Shown here: positions 22,400 through 34,129 of the stretch, piece by piece
Layout of the letters: each line of letters starts with the position of its first letter
Numbering within the stretch: the stretch's first letter is position 1
NCBI GenBank assembly: GCA_032871835.1
Contig: CM065300.1
Coordinates: 113,209,088 to 113,273,087 of the forward strand
Direction: 5' to 3'
Origin: Dipteronia dyeriana
Taxonomy: Eukaryota > Streptophyta > Magnoliopsida > Sapindales > Sapindaceae
DNA length: 64,000 nt
The notes under the pieces: generated by a model
Seen by the model: the letters and a program-made list of their open reading frames with translations, nothing else
The model's database searches: none
What the model was told of the DNA's origin: nothing
Translations under genes and position numbers: made by a program

Positions 22400-23170
22400 A
22401 GAGCCATGACGAGATGCCTGGGATCCTGATATGATTGGCAGCTTACCGATTAGCAGTGGTTCCAATCTTCAAGTCCTTCAAGCAGAAGAGGTGTCACTTT
22501 AATAATGAAAGGAACGTTGCAATTTAAGAAGAAGTGGACAAATTGATCAAAGCAAGCTTCATCAGAGAAGCATGCTACCTTGAATGGATTGCCAACGTGG
22601 TCGTGGTCGTGGTCGTGGTCATGGTCACAAAGGTAAATGGGAAGTGGCGTATGTGTGTCGATTACACTGACCTTAACCGGGGGTGCCCAAAAGATAGTTT
22701 TCCTCTGCCAAAAAATGCCCAGCAGGTGGATTCCACGGCCGGAAACAAGCTCCTCAGCTTCATGGATGTATTTTAGGGGTACAACCAGATTATGATGCAC
22801 TCGTCGATCAAGACAAGACTAGCTTCATCACGGGGCTAGGTATATACTGCTACAAGGTGATGCCTTTCGGCCTCAAGAATGTGGGTGCTACCTACCAACG
22901 ATTGTTCAACCAAATATTCAAGTCGGAGATAGGGAAGACAATAGAGGTGTATATAGATCATATGATCACTAAATCCTGAGAGGCAGAGAAATATCAAGAC
23001 CGTCTGCGTAGGACTATCCAAATAATAAAGGAGAAACAAATACGGTTGAATCCCGCTGAATGTGCCTTTGGGGTGACATCGGGTAAGTTCTTGGGTTTCA
23101 TGGTGAACGAGAGGGGAATCGAGGCAAACCCATAAAAGATCCAAGCTATCTTGAACCTAGATTCTACGAC
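22400..23170 (+). pseudogene. Gypsy reverse transcriptase
   Basis: EEVDKLIKASFIREACYLEW is followed by VNGKWRMCVDYTDLNRGCPK and DSFPLPKNAQQVDSTAGN, the fingers/palm start of gypsy RTs. After frame changes, FMDVF*GYNQI (first catalytic aspartate region, near 22760), MPFGLKNVGATYQRL (22860) and a YIDHM-like remnant of the YxDD site (22950) follow. The segment before VNGKWRM is expanded by a GTGGTC hexanucleotide repeat into a run of valines. Confidence 0.75.
22597..22626 (+). repeat. GTGGTC hexanucleotide repeat inside RT
   Basis: Four perfect GTGGTC units and one ATGGTC unit lie in the RT frame and encode a Val-rich stretch (VVVVVVVVMV). The family has a short NPVLVKK-type segment here. Confidence 0.9.
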
Positions 23171-23299
23171 CACTCTCAAACAAGTCCAAGTGTTGACACA
23201 ACGTATAGCAGCATTTAGTAGGTTCATCTCGCGTTCCACGGATAAATGCTTTCCTTTCTTCAAAGCCGTCAAGTAGGGAAGGAACATGAAATGGGGCCA

Positions 23300-23760
23300 A
23301 GATAGTGGGCGAGATTTTTAAGACTTAAAGGAGTACCTCGCCAGCCAGCCACTAGTAAAGCCCATGCCCGAATAGGAGTTACAGATCTACCATGCCGTGT
23401 CATAAATGGAAATAAGTGGTGCCTTGGTCAATGAGTGCGGGGATGAGATCCAGTGACCTATCTACTATGTTACTCACGCACTAACCAAGACCAAGAAGAA
23501 CTACCTCCTCCTTGAGATTCTCGCCCTTGCCTTGGTTACCTCGACCAGGAAGCTTCATCTTTATTTTCAAGCCCATACAGTGGCGATGGTGACTGATCAA
23601 CCCTTTCACCCATTCTTATTGAGGCCGAATGTATTATGAAGGCTAGTCTTATGGGCTATGAAGCTCACCCAACGTGACCTGAGGTACAAATCTCTAACAA
23701 CAATCAAAGCTCAGGCCCTGGTAGCATTGAGTTCGGCTTTTAGGAAGCTCATGGTCGTCA
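23300..23760 (+). pseudogene. Gypsy RT-linked RNase H (first RNase H)
   Basis: LKEYLASQPLVKP (23325) introduces the connection segment. ISGALVNECG (23415), PIYYVTHALTKTKKNYLLLE (23460-23515) and LALALVTSTRKLHLYFQAHT (23525-23577) follow the usual order of the RNase H attached to gypsy RT. Stops occur near 23374 and 23404. In Tat elements this copy is commonly degenerate. Confidence 0.7.
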
Positions 23761-23799
23761 ACAATTGGTCTAAATGTTATGAAGCCTAGATTCCTTACA

Positions 23800-24251
23800 C
23801 TGATAGAGCATCTGGACAAGCAGGGGGAAGAGCCGGTATAGTCCTAATTGACTCTGAAAAGATGGAATGTTGCCACTGTTTTATGTTCAAATTCAAAGCA
23901 ACCATTAACAAAGTAGAGTATAAAGCTCTCATAACTAGAAAAAAGGTCGTCATCGAGCTCAGGACTGATTATTTATACATCAAGAGTGATTCGTTGCTTA
24001 TCGTCAACCAGGTTATAAGACTTTACCAAGACAAAGGCGATAACATGACTGCCTACCTAAAGCTAGTCCAGCAACTCAGGGAAAAGTTTAGGGAGTTTTG
24101 GATTGAGAAGATTCCCCACCAGCAAAACCATAAGGTGGACGTCTTAGCAATAGTGGTCGTGAATAAGGATCAAGCTCTACCTAGGGGAGTGCCACTTCCA
24201 GGTGATTTCCCAGTCATACAAAATAGTGGGCAGATAAATTTTCCCCGTTGA
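23800..24251 (+). pseudogene. Gypsy second (archaeal-type) RNase H
   Basis: GRAGIVLIDSEKMECCHCF (from 23828) and FKATINKVEYKALI (23890) are the first strand/helix of the additional RNase H. LRTDYLYIKSDSLLIVNQV (23955-24015) holds the conserved D of the third strand. FWIEKIPHQQNHKVDVLAIV (24095-24155) holds the final D. The frame 23862-24251 is open for 129 codons, the best-preserved piece of the element. This domain was acquired by Tat elements independently of the RT-linked RNase H. Confidence 0.75.
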
Positions 24252-24309
24252 TCGGCTACCTTTTTGGATTGACCCAATAGCAATCTCCCTCAACATAGGA
24301 AAGCTTTTC

Positions 24310-25510
24310 AAAGATCCTAACCATGCTTGAAAAATCAAGAGGTTATCCGTCCGGTATTGCTTGATAGATAGATACCTCTACAGGAGGGGAAAATCTCTTC
24401 CCTTGCTTCAATGTCTGCATCCGGATGATGCCAGTTGGGCATTAAGAGAGGTCGACTTAGGAGACTGCGGAAATCACATTGGCGCGGTGGCTTTAGCATA
24501 TGAAGTACATCGTATGGGGTATTGCTGGCTAACTATTCACCAAGACGTAAAGATGTTTGTGCAATCCTATGAACCGTGCCAGAGAACCTTGAACTTGAGC
24601 CACCTACCACTAAAGCGGCTTTCCTCAATCAAAACACCCTACCCATTTGCTATATGGGGGGTCGACCTAAGAGGTCTGCTTCCTACCGTACCTGGACAGT
24701 CTAAGCACGCTATCGTTGTAATTGATTATTTCTTGAGATTGCTGAAGCAGAACCTCTCTCCCAAATTTCAAAGAAGAATACAACCAAGTTCATCAAAACC
24801 AATGTAGTTTATAGGTTTGGAACTCCATTCATCATAATAGCCGACCAAGGCAAACAATTCGACAATGCCCGATTCAAAGACTTCTGCGAAGGCTTGGGAA
24901 TCAACCTCAGGCTCGTTTTAATAGCTTACCCTCAGACTAATGGGTTGGTCAAGTCTACTAACAAAATCATCAAGAAGTTGCTAAAAAGAAATTACAGCAG
25001 AAGAAAGGTAAGTGGGTCGAAGAGCTTCCTAAGGTTCTGTAGGCATATCGGATCATAAAAAGGACAGCTACTGGAGAAACATCCTACTCTCTGGCTTTCC
25101 CGGTCGAGGCAGTTCTTCCCATTGAGCATAAACTGACCTCGTTCAGGGTACAACACTTTGAACTAGAAAGTAACGAGTTCAAGCTCCAAGCTAGCCTAGA
25201 TCTCTTAGAAAAAAAACAAAACCGAGTAGTTGAGAAAGTGGCAGTTTACCAGAGCAAGATTGGTAGATATTTCAACAGAAAAGTCAAGCCAAGAGCTTTA
25301 AGGGGGGAGACTTAGTCCTCAGGAAGGTGACCCCGAATACCTGAATAAGGTTGGATGGGGTCCTAGGTTCTATTGGGAGGGGCCATACTTGGTGAAAGTA
25401 GTGGTCCACAATAGAGCTTGCAAACTTGAAGACATGGATGGTCGACCGATCGACCACACCTAGAACGCAGAGAATTTAAGAAAGTTTTATCCCTAGGCAG
25501 ATGACATTTT
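24310..25510 (+). pseudogene. Gypsy integrase
   Basis: An open frame of 148 codons (24361-24807) contains the H2C2 zinc-binding region (CGNHIGAVALAYEVHRMGYC, then VQSYEPCQR). The core follows with WGVDLRGLLP (first D) and KHAIVVIDYF. After a frame change come RFGTPFIIIADQGKQF (second D, about 24815-24862) and AYPQTNGLVKSTNK (24925-24966). In the last of these the third catalytic position, normally an E, reads K (VKST rather than VE.T). The C-terminus GPYLVKVVVHNRACKLEDM near 25390 is the usual Tat tail. Confidence 0.75.
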
Positions 25511-25670
25511 AGCAGACTACCATCACTTAAGTTTTAATAAGTTTCTCAAATAGCAATGTACTCCATCTTGAACAACAATAAAGTCTACTTCTTCATCTCC
25601 GATTGCACTTTCCATGAATAATTTGCCATGATCGCCATGAACCAAGGAAAGCTAAATAGTTGTCTTGAAG

Positions 25671-26470
25671 CCTTGGCCGAGCACCACTCTACGCAAGAAG
25701 GGTCTGAGTGTAAAAGCATAGTTTCCATCCAGATCTCGAGACCAGGATAGCCAGATATCCTTCTTGATGCCTTGGCTAGGCTACAACTCCCAAGAAGAGT
25801 CTAAGTGTAAGAGCATAGTTGGCATCTAGATCTCGAGACCAAGATAGCTAGATAACCTTGTTGATACCTTGGTCGGGCTACCACCCCTAAGAAGGGTCTG
25901 AGTGAAAGAGCATAGTTGCCCTCCAGATTTTAAGAATAGGATAGCTAGATAACCTTCATGATGCCTTGGTCAGGCTACCACCCCCAAGAAAGGTCTGAGC
26001 TTAAAAGCATAGTTGCCATCCAGATCTCGAGACCAGGATAGCTAGATAGCCTTCTTGATGCCTAGGTCGTGCTACCACACCCAAAAAAGAGTTTGAGTGT
26101 AAGAGGTAGTTGCCATCCAGATCTCGAGACCAAGATAGCTAGGTAACCTTGCTGATGCCTTGGTCGGGCTTCCGGCCCCAAGAAGGGTTTGAGTGTAAGA
26201 GTATAGTTACCATCAAGATTTCGAGACCAGGATAGCTTGATAACCTTCCTGATGCCTGGGTTAGGCTACCACCTCTAAGAAGGGTCTGAGTGTAAGAGCA
26301 TAGTTGCCATCCAGATCTTGAGACCGAGATAGCTGGATATCCTTCCTAATGCCTTGGTCGGGCTACCACCCCAAGAAGGATCTGAGAGTAAGACCATTGT
26401 TACCATCTAGATCTCGAGACCAAGATTGTTGTGTAACCTTCCTAATGACTTGGTCGGGCTACCACCCATT
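25671..26470 (+). repeat. 97-bp tandem repeat array, about 8 units
   Basis: Successive 'CCTTGG' landmarks lie at 25671, 25770, 25867, 25964, 26061, 26158, 26255, 26352 and 26449: one 99-bp step, then 97 bp each. Every unit carries GGGCTACCACCCC, AAGAAGGGTCTGAGTGTAAG, GCATAGTTGCCATCCAG and ATCTCGAGACCA.GATAGCT. The array lies between integrase and the antisense ORF. Tandem arrays in this 3' region of Tat-type elements are known to seed satellite DNA (established knowledge). Confidence 0.95.
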
Positions 26471-27039
26471 ATCCGAGAATCAAAGCCTAGGTATGCACAA
26501 ACCCGCCAAACCAAGGTCTTTATAGAAGGGCCCCTTCTATCCTTGATACAAGGGACACAGTTACGAGAACTTGCGATAAAAGCTTGGCTGAAATACACCA
26601 AGTATATTGTGTAGACAAGGTCAACAACAATTAACTGGAATTTGACTTGATTAGAGTTTAGCCAGATTTAATTAAGTCGGGGTTACATTGAAGTCCACGT
26701 CTAGGTCTAGGTCAGAAGTAAAAAAAGGAGCATTCGAACCAAGGTAAAAGTGCATGACCAGGGATCAATCAAAGCAAACATGAAGAAAGTAATAACAACT
26801 TTTCATTAATCGTAATAAGGGAGCCTATCCCCTCTAAAGTATACTAATATCGAAACAAATAAGGGAGCCTATCCCCTCACAAGGCAGTATATATCAAGAA
26901 GAGATGCCAACCTCTAGTTCCAGATAGAGTCTGCAGAAAAAAAAGAAAAATAAAAAAGAAAATTAACAAAGCTGGTCATGAATAAAGAAGGGTGCCCATC
27001 CCCTTTTTCGGGCAGTCGAAATAGACGGTTAAGGATTCA
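26471..27039 (+). other. Gypsy 3' non-coding region
   Basis: No domain. The motif AAGGGAGCCTATCCCCTC appears twice (26817, 26861), with a related form AAGGGTGCCCATCCCCT at about 26988, suggesting another short repeat. Confidence 0.6.
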
Positions 27040-29500
27040 TATCAAACTTCAACCTTCTTCTGGTTCCTTTCCTCCACTTCTTCCACCAACTTACCTCTGC
27101 CTACCTCTACTCTGTCTAGTGGTTTGTTAACCTAGTTGTTCCTTCCAGCTGCTCAATCCACTTGAGGCTGCTAGCCCACTTGCTGTCAAGCCTAGTCGTC
27201 TTCTAGGACCTCATTTACCATAACCATAACCTAAGGGGGAAAGATCGCATCCTAAGTGGTAGCAGCTGCCTCCGTTACCATTAAATCAAGCCCTAAATCT
27301 ACTCTAGCGAGCTCTTCAAAGCGACCCCCGACTTTCTCCTAGGCTTTGGGATTCTCCCCCTTAGGCTGCACAGGCTGGACCCCACTTAAAGACTCCTTGG
27401 GACAAGAAATTGGAAAGATTGGAGAAGGAAGAGGAACATCTATTTTGATCAGCTGTTTTTCGGCTCCAACCATGCTTGAAAAGCCCACTCCATCACCGAC
27501 AGGATGGGACATCTCTGCGACCTTGGTCATAATCTCCTCTCTTTCCCAGTTGGCAATGACAGACAGATCAAAGGGAAAAGTGAGAGCTTCTACGGCTTGG
27601 TAAGAGGCGTAAAAGTATCTATCACTAAAAGAGGCATCCACATTGGCCTACAATTTGGCCACCTGAGCATGTAGATTCTAGTTCTCGATATCTAGCATTT
27701 TGGCCTCTACTTTCTAAGATTCCCTATGCTTAGCCGGACTTTCAGATTGGAGAGTCTCTTGGTCGAATGACCACTTCAGTCTCTCATAGTCACTCTGAAG
27801 CTCGACTAGATCTTTTTCTATCTCCTTCTGGCTGGTGGTCATTTCCAGCACAAGAGTTTGAACCAGCACAAGTAATCCCGTGACCCCCCTAAGCTTCAGC
27901 CTCAGCCTTTGCTACGCGGTCATAAAAGGAGGCCACTTGATGGCCTATAGCCATATTGAATTTGAAGGCCGGCATGATGAAAGCTTAACTTAAACATTGA
28001 CCAAGCTAGCAACAACAAGTGAAGAAAAAAAAAGATAACTACCTCAGCTAAGAGAGCGGATCCCTTGGTAAGTGGAATATCGATATGCATTGAAGCCATC
28101 CTAGAGAAGCCATTACCTGGGAAGGACACAACAAACTGCTCAAAGACTTCGTCTTGCCCAACAGAGCTCGTTTAATGTTGAGGGCGAGCAGGAAGAACCT
28201 ACTCAACACCAACCTCAAGGCCCTTCGAAGCTCAAGAAATTAGGGACTCTAGTGGAGGAGCAGAAGCATCAGGGAAGCTGACCACAGGGGTGGCAGAAGT
28301 AGAGACAACAACATGAGGGGAAACCAAGGAAGAAGTGGAGATGGTTACATCAGCGACATGAGGGGTAGAGGTCCCTTTATCTCGTGCCTTAGAAGCCTGC
28401 GATACGATGATCACCATCTTAGGCCTAGGCTGGGAAGAGGATAGAACATGATCAGGTAAATTCAGAACTAGAATAGTTGGCCTCCTTTTCTCAGAGGTAG
28501 CCGAGGAGATTCCCCTTTTTGGTCTAGTCGGAGGGGGAGAGGTGTGAGCTTGCTGGACTTCATAAGAAGCTGGAGAAACAACAAAAACTGTAAGAAAAAC
28601 AAGGGAAAAGAATGGAGTCAGAATCAAGGTAGCTAGCATAAAGAAATCAAGCTAGTTCATTTTTTCTACTTACTAGTTGAAGCATTAGAGATGCGCATGT
28701 ATAAATTCACCCTATAGGTTTAATGGAATCAGCGGTGGGAAACTTCAGGTTCAAAATAATTATGGGAGATATTGGTCTTCAAGATTATCTTAGACTCAGT
28801 GGGTAAATAATTCCTTTCCCACGAGGGTTTATCGTTGAAAACAGTAGGGACCTTAAATTTATGCCCGCCAAAATAGATAGAGCTTTCCTAATTACCCCAT
28901 CCCCCCTCCACCAGGATTCACTCTTCCTTCCAAGTGGGGTCTTTCATAGAAGCATCGGGAATGATGAAGATGAGCTTGTTCTTTGCTTTCATGTAGAACT
29001 GACCTCTTTGGCTGCCAGATAGGCTGCCAATATGAAAGATGTAGGCCAGTTCCTCTATACCGGGATCCCTAGTGACTTTGCTCAGCTCGCACTGCTCCAT
29101 CCACAGCATGAGAAAGCCGATTAAATGTATCTAGAAGCCAGTTGTTAATTGAAGAGGAGCAAGTTACAGGGTGTTGAGAGCCCGCCAGAGGGTGGGGTGA
29201 AGAGGAAGCCTGACCCCATTCTCAAGAGCTGCTACATGGATTAGGATCACACCATTCGGGGGAGAGAAGAAGTCATAGTTTTTGGGAGGCACGGTAACGG
29301 AAACACTGCCAAGGTTAGGAGGGGAATCCTTACTATCAACGTCCTTTCATGCTCGTTTCCCCTGAGCAAGATTGGAGACCTCCTCACCTTCTACCATGAG
29401 GTCTACTGTATCATGACTGGATTTCGATATGGTGGTAAAAAATTTCAAGTTTGACGAAAAAGAGACAGAGGTGTTGCTCGAGAAGGCGAAGAAAGAAAAG
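27040..29500 (-). pseudogene. Antisense extra ORF of Tat element (putative gypsy-type transposon domain, PF04195-like)
   Basis: Read on the minus strand from about 29460: SSNLKFFTTISKSSHDTVD, then TVPPKNYDFFSPPNG (29290-29245), GVRLPLHPTLWRALNTL (29217-29167), LAPLQLTTGF (29163-29134) and IGFLMLWMEQCELSKV. Next is the FYMKAKNKLIFIIPDASMKD block (28990-28930). The rest is a Ser/Thr/Pro-rich linker (28640-28240) and a charged, coiled-coil-like tail reaching 27040. The 'RLPLHP..W..LN...LAP.QL' pattern is that of the plant 'putative gypsy type transposon' family. Function is unknown. Several stops are present (for example near 29351, 29167 and 29131) and no convincing ATG was found. Confidence 0.7.
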
Positions 29501-29844
29501 ATTTTTTAAAAGTTTGAAGTTTGAAAGAATGAAGCGTGAGAAGGAAGACGGCGTGACCGAGCTTAAATAGTGGCTAATTGCATAGTTACCAGTAATGGCG
29601 ATGACGGAAGCAAATAAGAACGTGAGATCTTCGACGATTGCCTCGATTCTCGGGGACTGACGTAAAGCAGCCAGATTATTTTTAAAATATACTATTCTTT
29701 GCTCTCCAAGTTTCACTTGCATTTAATGTTTGATTCCTTCCCGTATTCTGGTAACAAAAAGAATAGGGAAAATTTCCCAATTAAAACGGAAAATCTTACT
29801 CCAACCCCAACTCTATCATCGGAGTTCAAGTCAGAGGGGACTTC

Positions 29845-29948
29845 TATTAACAACCAAATTTGGCTATGGACCAAAGGAAAATGTTCCACTCTCCAAGAAC
29901 GGGTCTGAGTTCAGCCGGGTATCGGGGTTCCTGTGGTCGGGTTACCGA
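29845..29948 (+). repeat. Gypsy (Tat) 3' LTR, truncated
   Basis: The first 104 bases of the LTR, collinear with 18273-18376. The polypurine tract TCAGAGGGGACTTC precedes it (29831-29844). It ends 'GTTACCGA' where Copia-1 begins. In the 5' LTR the same point continues ATAACCTATAG. Confidence 0.85.
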
Positions 29949-30709
29949 TGTAGAAAAAAAACGGTTCAAAACACAATAGAAGTGTGAGAAAACGAAAATT
30001 AGGATTTGAGTATAAATAAAAAAATTCCCTTTTAATAACAAGAACTATAACCCTATATTAATTGATGTATGTAAAAGTGTCGTACCTTTTTTCTTCGTGA
30101 CGATTGAACTAGCATCGAATTGAATCCGCAAGATCTTCCAATCCAATCACGAACTTGAATCACCTAGGAGTGTGGGCTCCCTTTCTTTAAATTGTATATC
30201 TGATGATGGAAACAAACAAAATCTTCTTCTTTGTTAGTCACAATAATCCTCCAAGAGAAAAAGCAAGAACGTCCGGTCAGTTTTGAATTATCAATCAATT
30301 TAATTGAAACTCGCGTGAACCTTGATTCGATGTTGTACACAAAACCCTTTTGATGCAAAGTATACTACTGTACTATCGAAAACAAAAACGTTCCCTTTTT
30401 TCTCGTCTTGGCCGAATTCACACTATCTCAATGAGTTGGTCGAATTTTGTCCAAAGTAAAAAACAAATTTTTCTCCCTCAAAATTCTCTCTTGCTCGGCC
30501 AAATTCTCTTCTTGAAAATTGCTTAGCATGGCCGAAATTCACCTCATAGAAAAACTTAGGCTGACCGAAATTAACATACATATATATATATAGGATCACA
30601 AATCCTCTCCTAAGAAGGATTTACTTGGTTGGCAAGAATCCTTTCCTTAGATGGATTTATTTGATAGTTAAGAATCCTTACTTAAAAGGAATTCTATCCT
30701 ATTATATAT

Positions 30710-30755
<46 letters not shown>

Positions 30756-32397
30756 GCTGGCTGAAATTTCATTGAATATATATTAGGCTCACAAATCCTT
30801 TCCTAAGAAGGATTTAGTTGGTAGTTAAGAATCCTTTCCTTAGGTAGATTTACTTGGTTGTTAATCCTACACCAAAACCCCTAATCCAACTCAATAGTGT
30901 ATTTGTAACCAAATTAAAGACTTCCTAATTTGATTAGATATATAATTCTTTTTATTTATCTACTTATCAAATATGGTCTTTAATATTAATTATACTTCCA
31001 ACAATAGTATAATTTTAGGAGACCAACTCCTATTAGGAAAATGATTTTGATTTTTAATTAAATAATTAATTAATCAATAAATTAATTAATTTCCATTTAA
31101 CTAAATAATAATATAAAAATAATATAATTTAAACTATTCTTAATAGCCTTGCCGCCCAACACATGTATATAGGCCATATATTATTTTATTTTATTTTATT
31201 TTAGTAAATCCATTAGACCTTAATAAAAAAGTCCACATGTGAACTAGACCCATTCTTACACAAAAAAAAAAACAAGTTCACATGCCTTAATACATTTCTA
31301 GTTGGACCCCTAAATTGGTCCGGTAGAATATATCAAGTGATCCATGCAAGTTCGTGTGGATTGGGGATCTTAGAGGGCTATCTAAATTTAAGCTCCAATA
31401 GACACAACCCAATCACAATCAACAAATGATTCACTTAGGTCCAATAAATTTAATTTTAGTTCATTCCACTAAAGAACTAAAATTGAACTCTTAAATAAAG
31501 ATAGAATTTAGTTGATGTTACTCATTCATACTCTAGACAACCTTATTGGAGAAAGTGTATCCTCGTGAAGAATAGCAGCAATCGCCAAGAGCTCATAGAC
31601 CGCCAATAGCTCTCCAAGTTACTATATTTACTCATATGACCAAATTTTAAACTTGGATATTTTGACTTGTCCAGAAGCCAAGTTTCAATAGACACTATTG
31701 AAAACTTAACGTTGAGATTTAATATCCAATACCTCAAAACATCCATATGATGGTATTCTACTCTCATTCAATAAATAGAGCCACGATGTCCATATCTATA
31801 AATGAAGTCCTCTATCGATTAACAAATGAATACCACCAAACTATCGAGGATAGACTATGCTATATAATCGTAATCATTGATAGCTCAAATGATAACACTT
31901 GCAACCATAAGTCCATCATTTATCTCAGGATTGAGATAGACTCCCCGATTGTCTTCAAATGAAAACTTTTATCCATTGACGGTTCTAGATAAAGTATTTC
32001 ATTTTGATCATATTCAATGCACCCAGTGCACTAGATTCTTTTACCCAAAGACACCACACTTTGATGATTTTAGACTCAGCATAACACATTTGATCCCATT
32101 CAAATGCTAGCAAAAGAATCTACAACTTTGACAAGATAAAGGCGCCTAACCTTTTATCTTATGTTGTGAATGTTATTCAAGACTAACTAAAGAATTGTGT
32201 CTACCTCATACATATCTAGATGTATGATCAATTCTTCTTTTCTTATAGTCTTTTGACCTTATGATTATTTACTTTTTACAATTATAATAATTGAACTATA
32301 AATACTATAAGATTTGTTAAAATAGAAAACACTTTATTATTATGAAAAGATTGTCAAATACATTATTATACTCTTGCTATCGAGCATAATCCTAACA
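29949..32397 (-). repeat. Copia-1 3' LTR
   Basis: The minus strand begins TGTTAGGATTATGCTCG at 32397 and ends near CTACA at 29949. It is almost identical to 37190-39669 over long blocks, differing mainly in TA-microsatellite length (30700-30752) and scattered substitutions. Confidence 0.9.
30699..30752. repeat. (TA)n microsatellite in Copia-1 3' LTR
   Basis: Alternating TA/AT run with one interruption. The equivalent run in the other LTR is at 37994-38028, and that LTR has an additional longer run at 37806-37882. Confidence 0.9.
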
Positions 32398-32411
32398 ATC
32401 TCCTACTTGCT

Positions 32412-33104
32412 CTACAGCAAATGTGTCATATCTCTCATCCCCATGTTCTCTAGATACCCATCAAAACTCTTTTGTGGAAGAGCCTTTGTAAAGGGATCTG
32501 CTAGATTTTCTGTTGACGCGATCTTGGTAATTGTCACGTCACCCTTATGCACAATTTCCCTTAGAAGGTGATACTTTCTTTCAATGTGTTTCCCTCTCTT
32601 ATGACTTCTTGGTTCTCTCAAATTAGCGACTGCACCACTATTGCCATAATATATTGTGATCTGTTTATTCTTATCAGGAACCACTTCCATGTCAATCAAG
32701 AATTGGCGGAGCCAGACAGCCTCTTTTGCAGCCTCGCATGCGGCAACATACTCGGCTTCCATGGTGGATTCGGTAATACAAGATTGCTTGATACTCATCC
32801 ATATGACTGCCCCTCCTCCAATAGAAAACATAAATTCTGATGTTGATCTCCTGGTGTTAGAACCTGACTGAAAATCAGAATCATTATACCTAACGGGAAT
32901 TAAATCCCCTCCAGAGTATACAAGCATATAATCTCTCGTTCTCCTTAGATACTTGAAAATATGCTTGATTGTCGTCCAGTGATCAGGACCAGGCTTCGAT
33001 TGAAACCTGCTAACTATGCTCAGAGCAAAACAAATATCTGGTCTAGTACAGAGCATTGCATATATGAGACTTCCAACTGTCGGTGCAAATGGAACCCTAC
33101 TCAT
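32412..33104 (-). pseudogene. Copia-1 RNase H and RT C-terminus
   Basis: An open frame of 230 codons starts inside RT (GSLIYAMLCTRPDICFALSI, the end of the copia RT domain). It then enters RNase H: GYDSDF-type motif here YNDSDFQSGSNTRRSTSE, VIWMSIKQSCITESTMEAEY (with the catalytic E), ITIYYGNSGAVANL (normally CDN, here YGN, so the D is lost) and HIERKYHLLREIV. It ends with LADPFTKALP and the stop. RNase H removes the RNA strand during reverse transcription. The polypurine tract lies just downstream at 32399-32410. The open frame is probably a remnant of a single gag-pol frame that is broken upstream. Confidence 0.85.
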
Positions 33105-33959
33105 GAATTGCTCTTCATGCTCATTCTAAGGAACTTGCTCCTTATAAAGTTTGATTCCATGTCTGAAAGGTAACATACCTTTCTTGGAATCTTGCATGGA
33201 AAACCTAGACAAGATTTTATCTATGTATGAAGCCTGGGATAATGCAATCGTTCTATTCTTTCTATCCCTTATGATTTAGATACCAAGAATATAACTTGCA
33301 TCTCCTATGTCCTTTAAATCAAATTGTTTTGCTAACCATTCTTTTATGGATGTCAATACACCTACATCGTTTCCAATGAGTAGTATATCATCAACGTAAA
33401 GAACTAGGAAAACCAACTTTTCACCTTTAATACTTTTGTATACACAAGGTTCATAAAGGTTTTGAATAAATCCAAAAAAATTTACGGCTTGATCGAACCA
33501 TTTGTTCTAGGATCTGGATGCTTGCTTCAATCCATATATAGATCTATGCAACTTGCATACCCTTTCCTCTTGGCCCTTTTCAATGAATCCATCTGGTTGC
33601 ATCATATAGATGCTTTCGTCAAGACTTCAATTAAGGAAAGTTGTCTTGACGTCCATTTTCCAAATCTCTAGGTCTAGAGATGCCGTAATGGATAAGAGTA
33701 TCCTAATGGATTTAAGCATGGCCACAGGAGAGAAGGTTTCTTCATAATCGATACCTTCCTTCTATGTATAACCTTTAGCTATCAATCTAGCTTTAAAGGT
33801 TTCCACCTTTCCATCCATTCCTCTTTTCCTCTTATATACCCACTTGCACCCAATAGGTTTTATCTCTTTAGGCAAGTCTACAAGAGACCAAACTTTGTTT
33901 TTAAACATAGATTCATTTTCGGATTTGCATTGCCTTTTGCCAATGGCGACAATCAACAT
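33105..33959 (-). pseudogene. Copia-1 reverse transcriptase
   Basis: The RT starts VWSLVDLPKEIKPIGCKWVY (about 33890-33830), then GMDGKVETFKARLIAKGYT and a stop where the family continues. Downstream pieces in shifting frames include [31 protein letters not shown] (first catalytic D), YGLKQASRS and LVLYVDDILLIGNDVG (YVDD active site, 33410-33370). The order is that of Ty1/copia RT. Stops and frame changes near 33640, 33510 and 33275 inactivate it. Confidence 0.85.
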
Positions 33960-34129
33960 CTTTCATTGCTTCCTTGTACGTATAGGGGTCATCATCGTCC
34001 GGAAGATTCTCTACAGATTCTCCTAGACCGATGTATCTCTCGGGTTGTCTAACAATCCTCCCACTACGACGAGGTATGGTAGATATGTGTTGGTACGGAA
34101 CTTACAATTGGGCTTGGTTGCGAAACCTT

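Larger units (their letters stand above)
18273..29948 (+). mobile_element. Tat-lineage Ty3/gypsy retrotransposon
   Basis: The 5' LTR is 18273-19471. The start TGTTAACAACAAAATTTGGC recurs as TATTAACAACCAAATTTGGC at 29845, preceded by polypurine GTCAGAGGGGACTTC. Coding order is gag, protease, RT, RNase H, a second RNase H, integrase. This is followed by about 4.4 kb that contains 97-bp tandem repeats and an antisense extra ORF. Dual RNase H plus an extra antisense ORF downstream of integrase is characteristic of the plant Tat lineage (established knowledge). All frames are broken. The 3' LTR is cut after about 104 bases by Copia-1. Confidence 0.85.

Noticed and set aside
25671..26470. Regular repeats considered as a CRISPR array
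   Set aside because: Units are contiguous 97-bp tandem copies without unique spacers, inside a plant retrotransposon. The 58496-58793 array was rejected for the same reason.
28232..28639. Minus-strand 135-codon frame with a hydrophobic start, considered as a secreted protein
   Set aside because: It is the Ser/Thr/Pro-rich linker of the antisense extra ORF of the gypsy element. The hydrophobic start is a frame accident near 28600.
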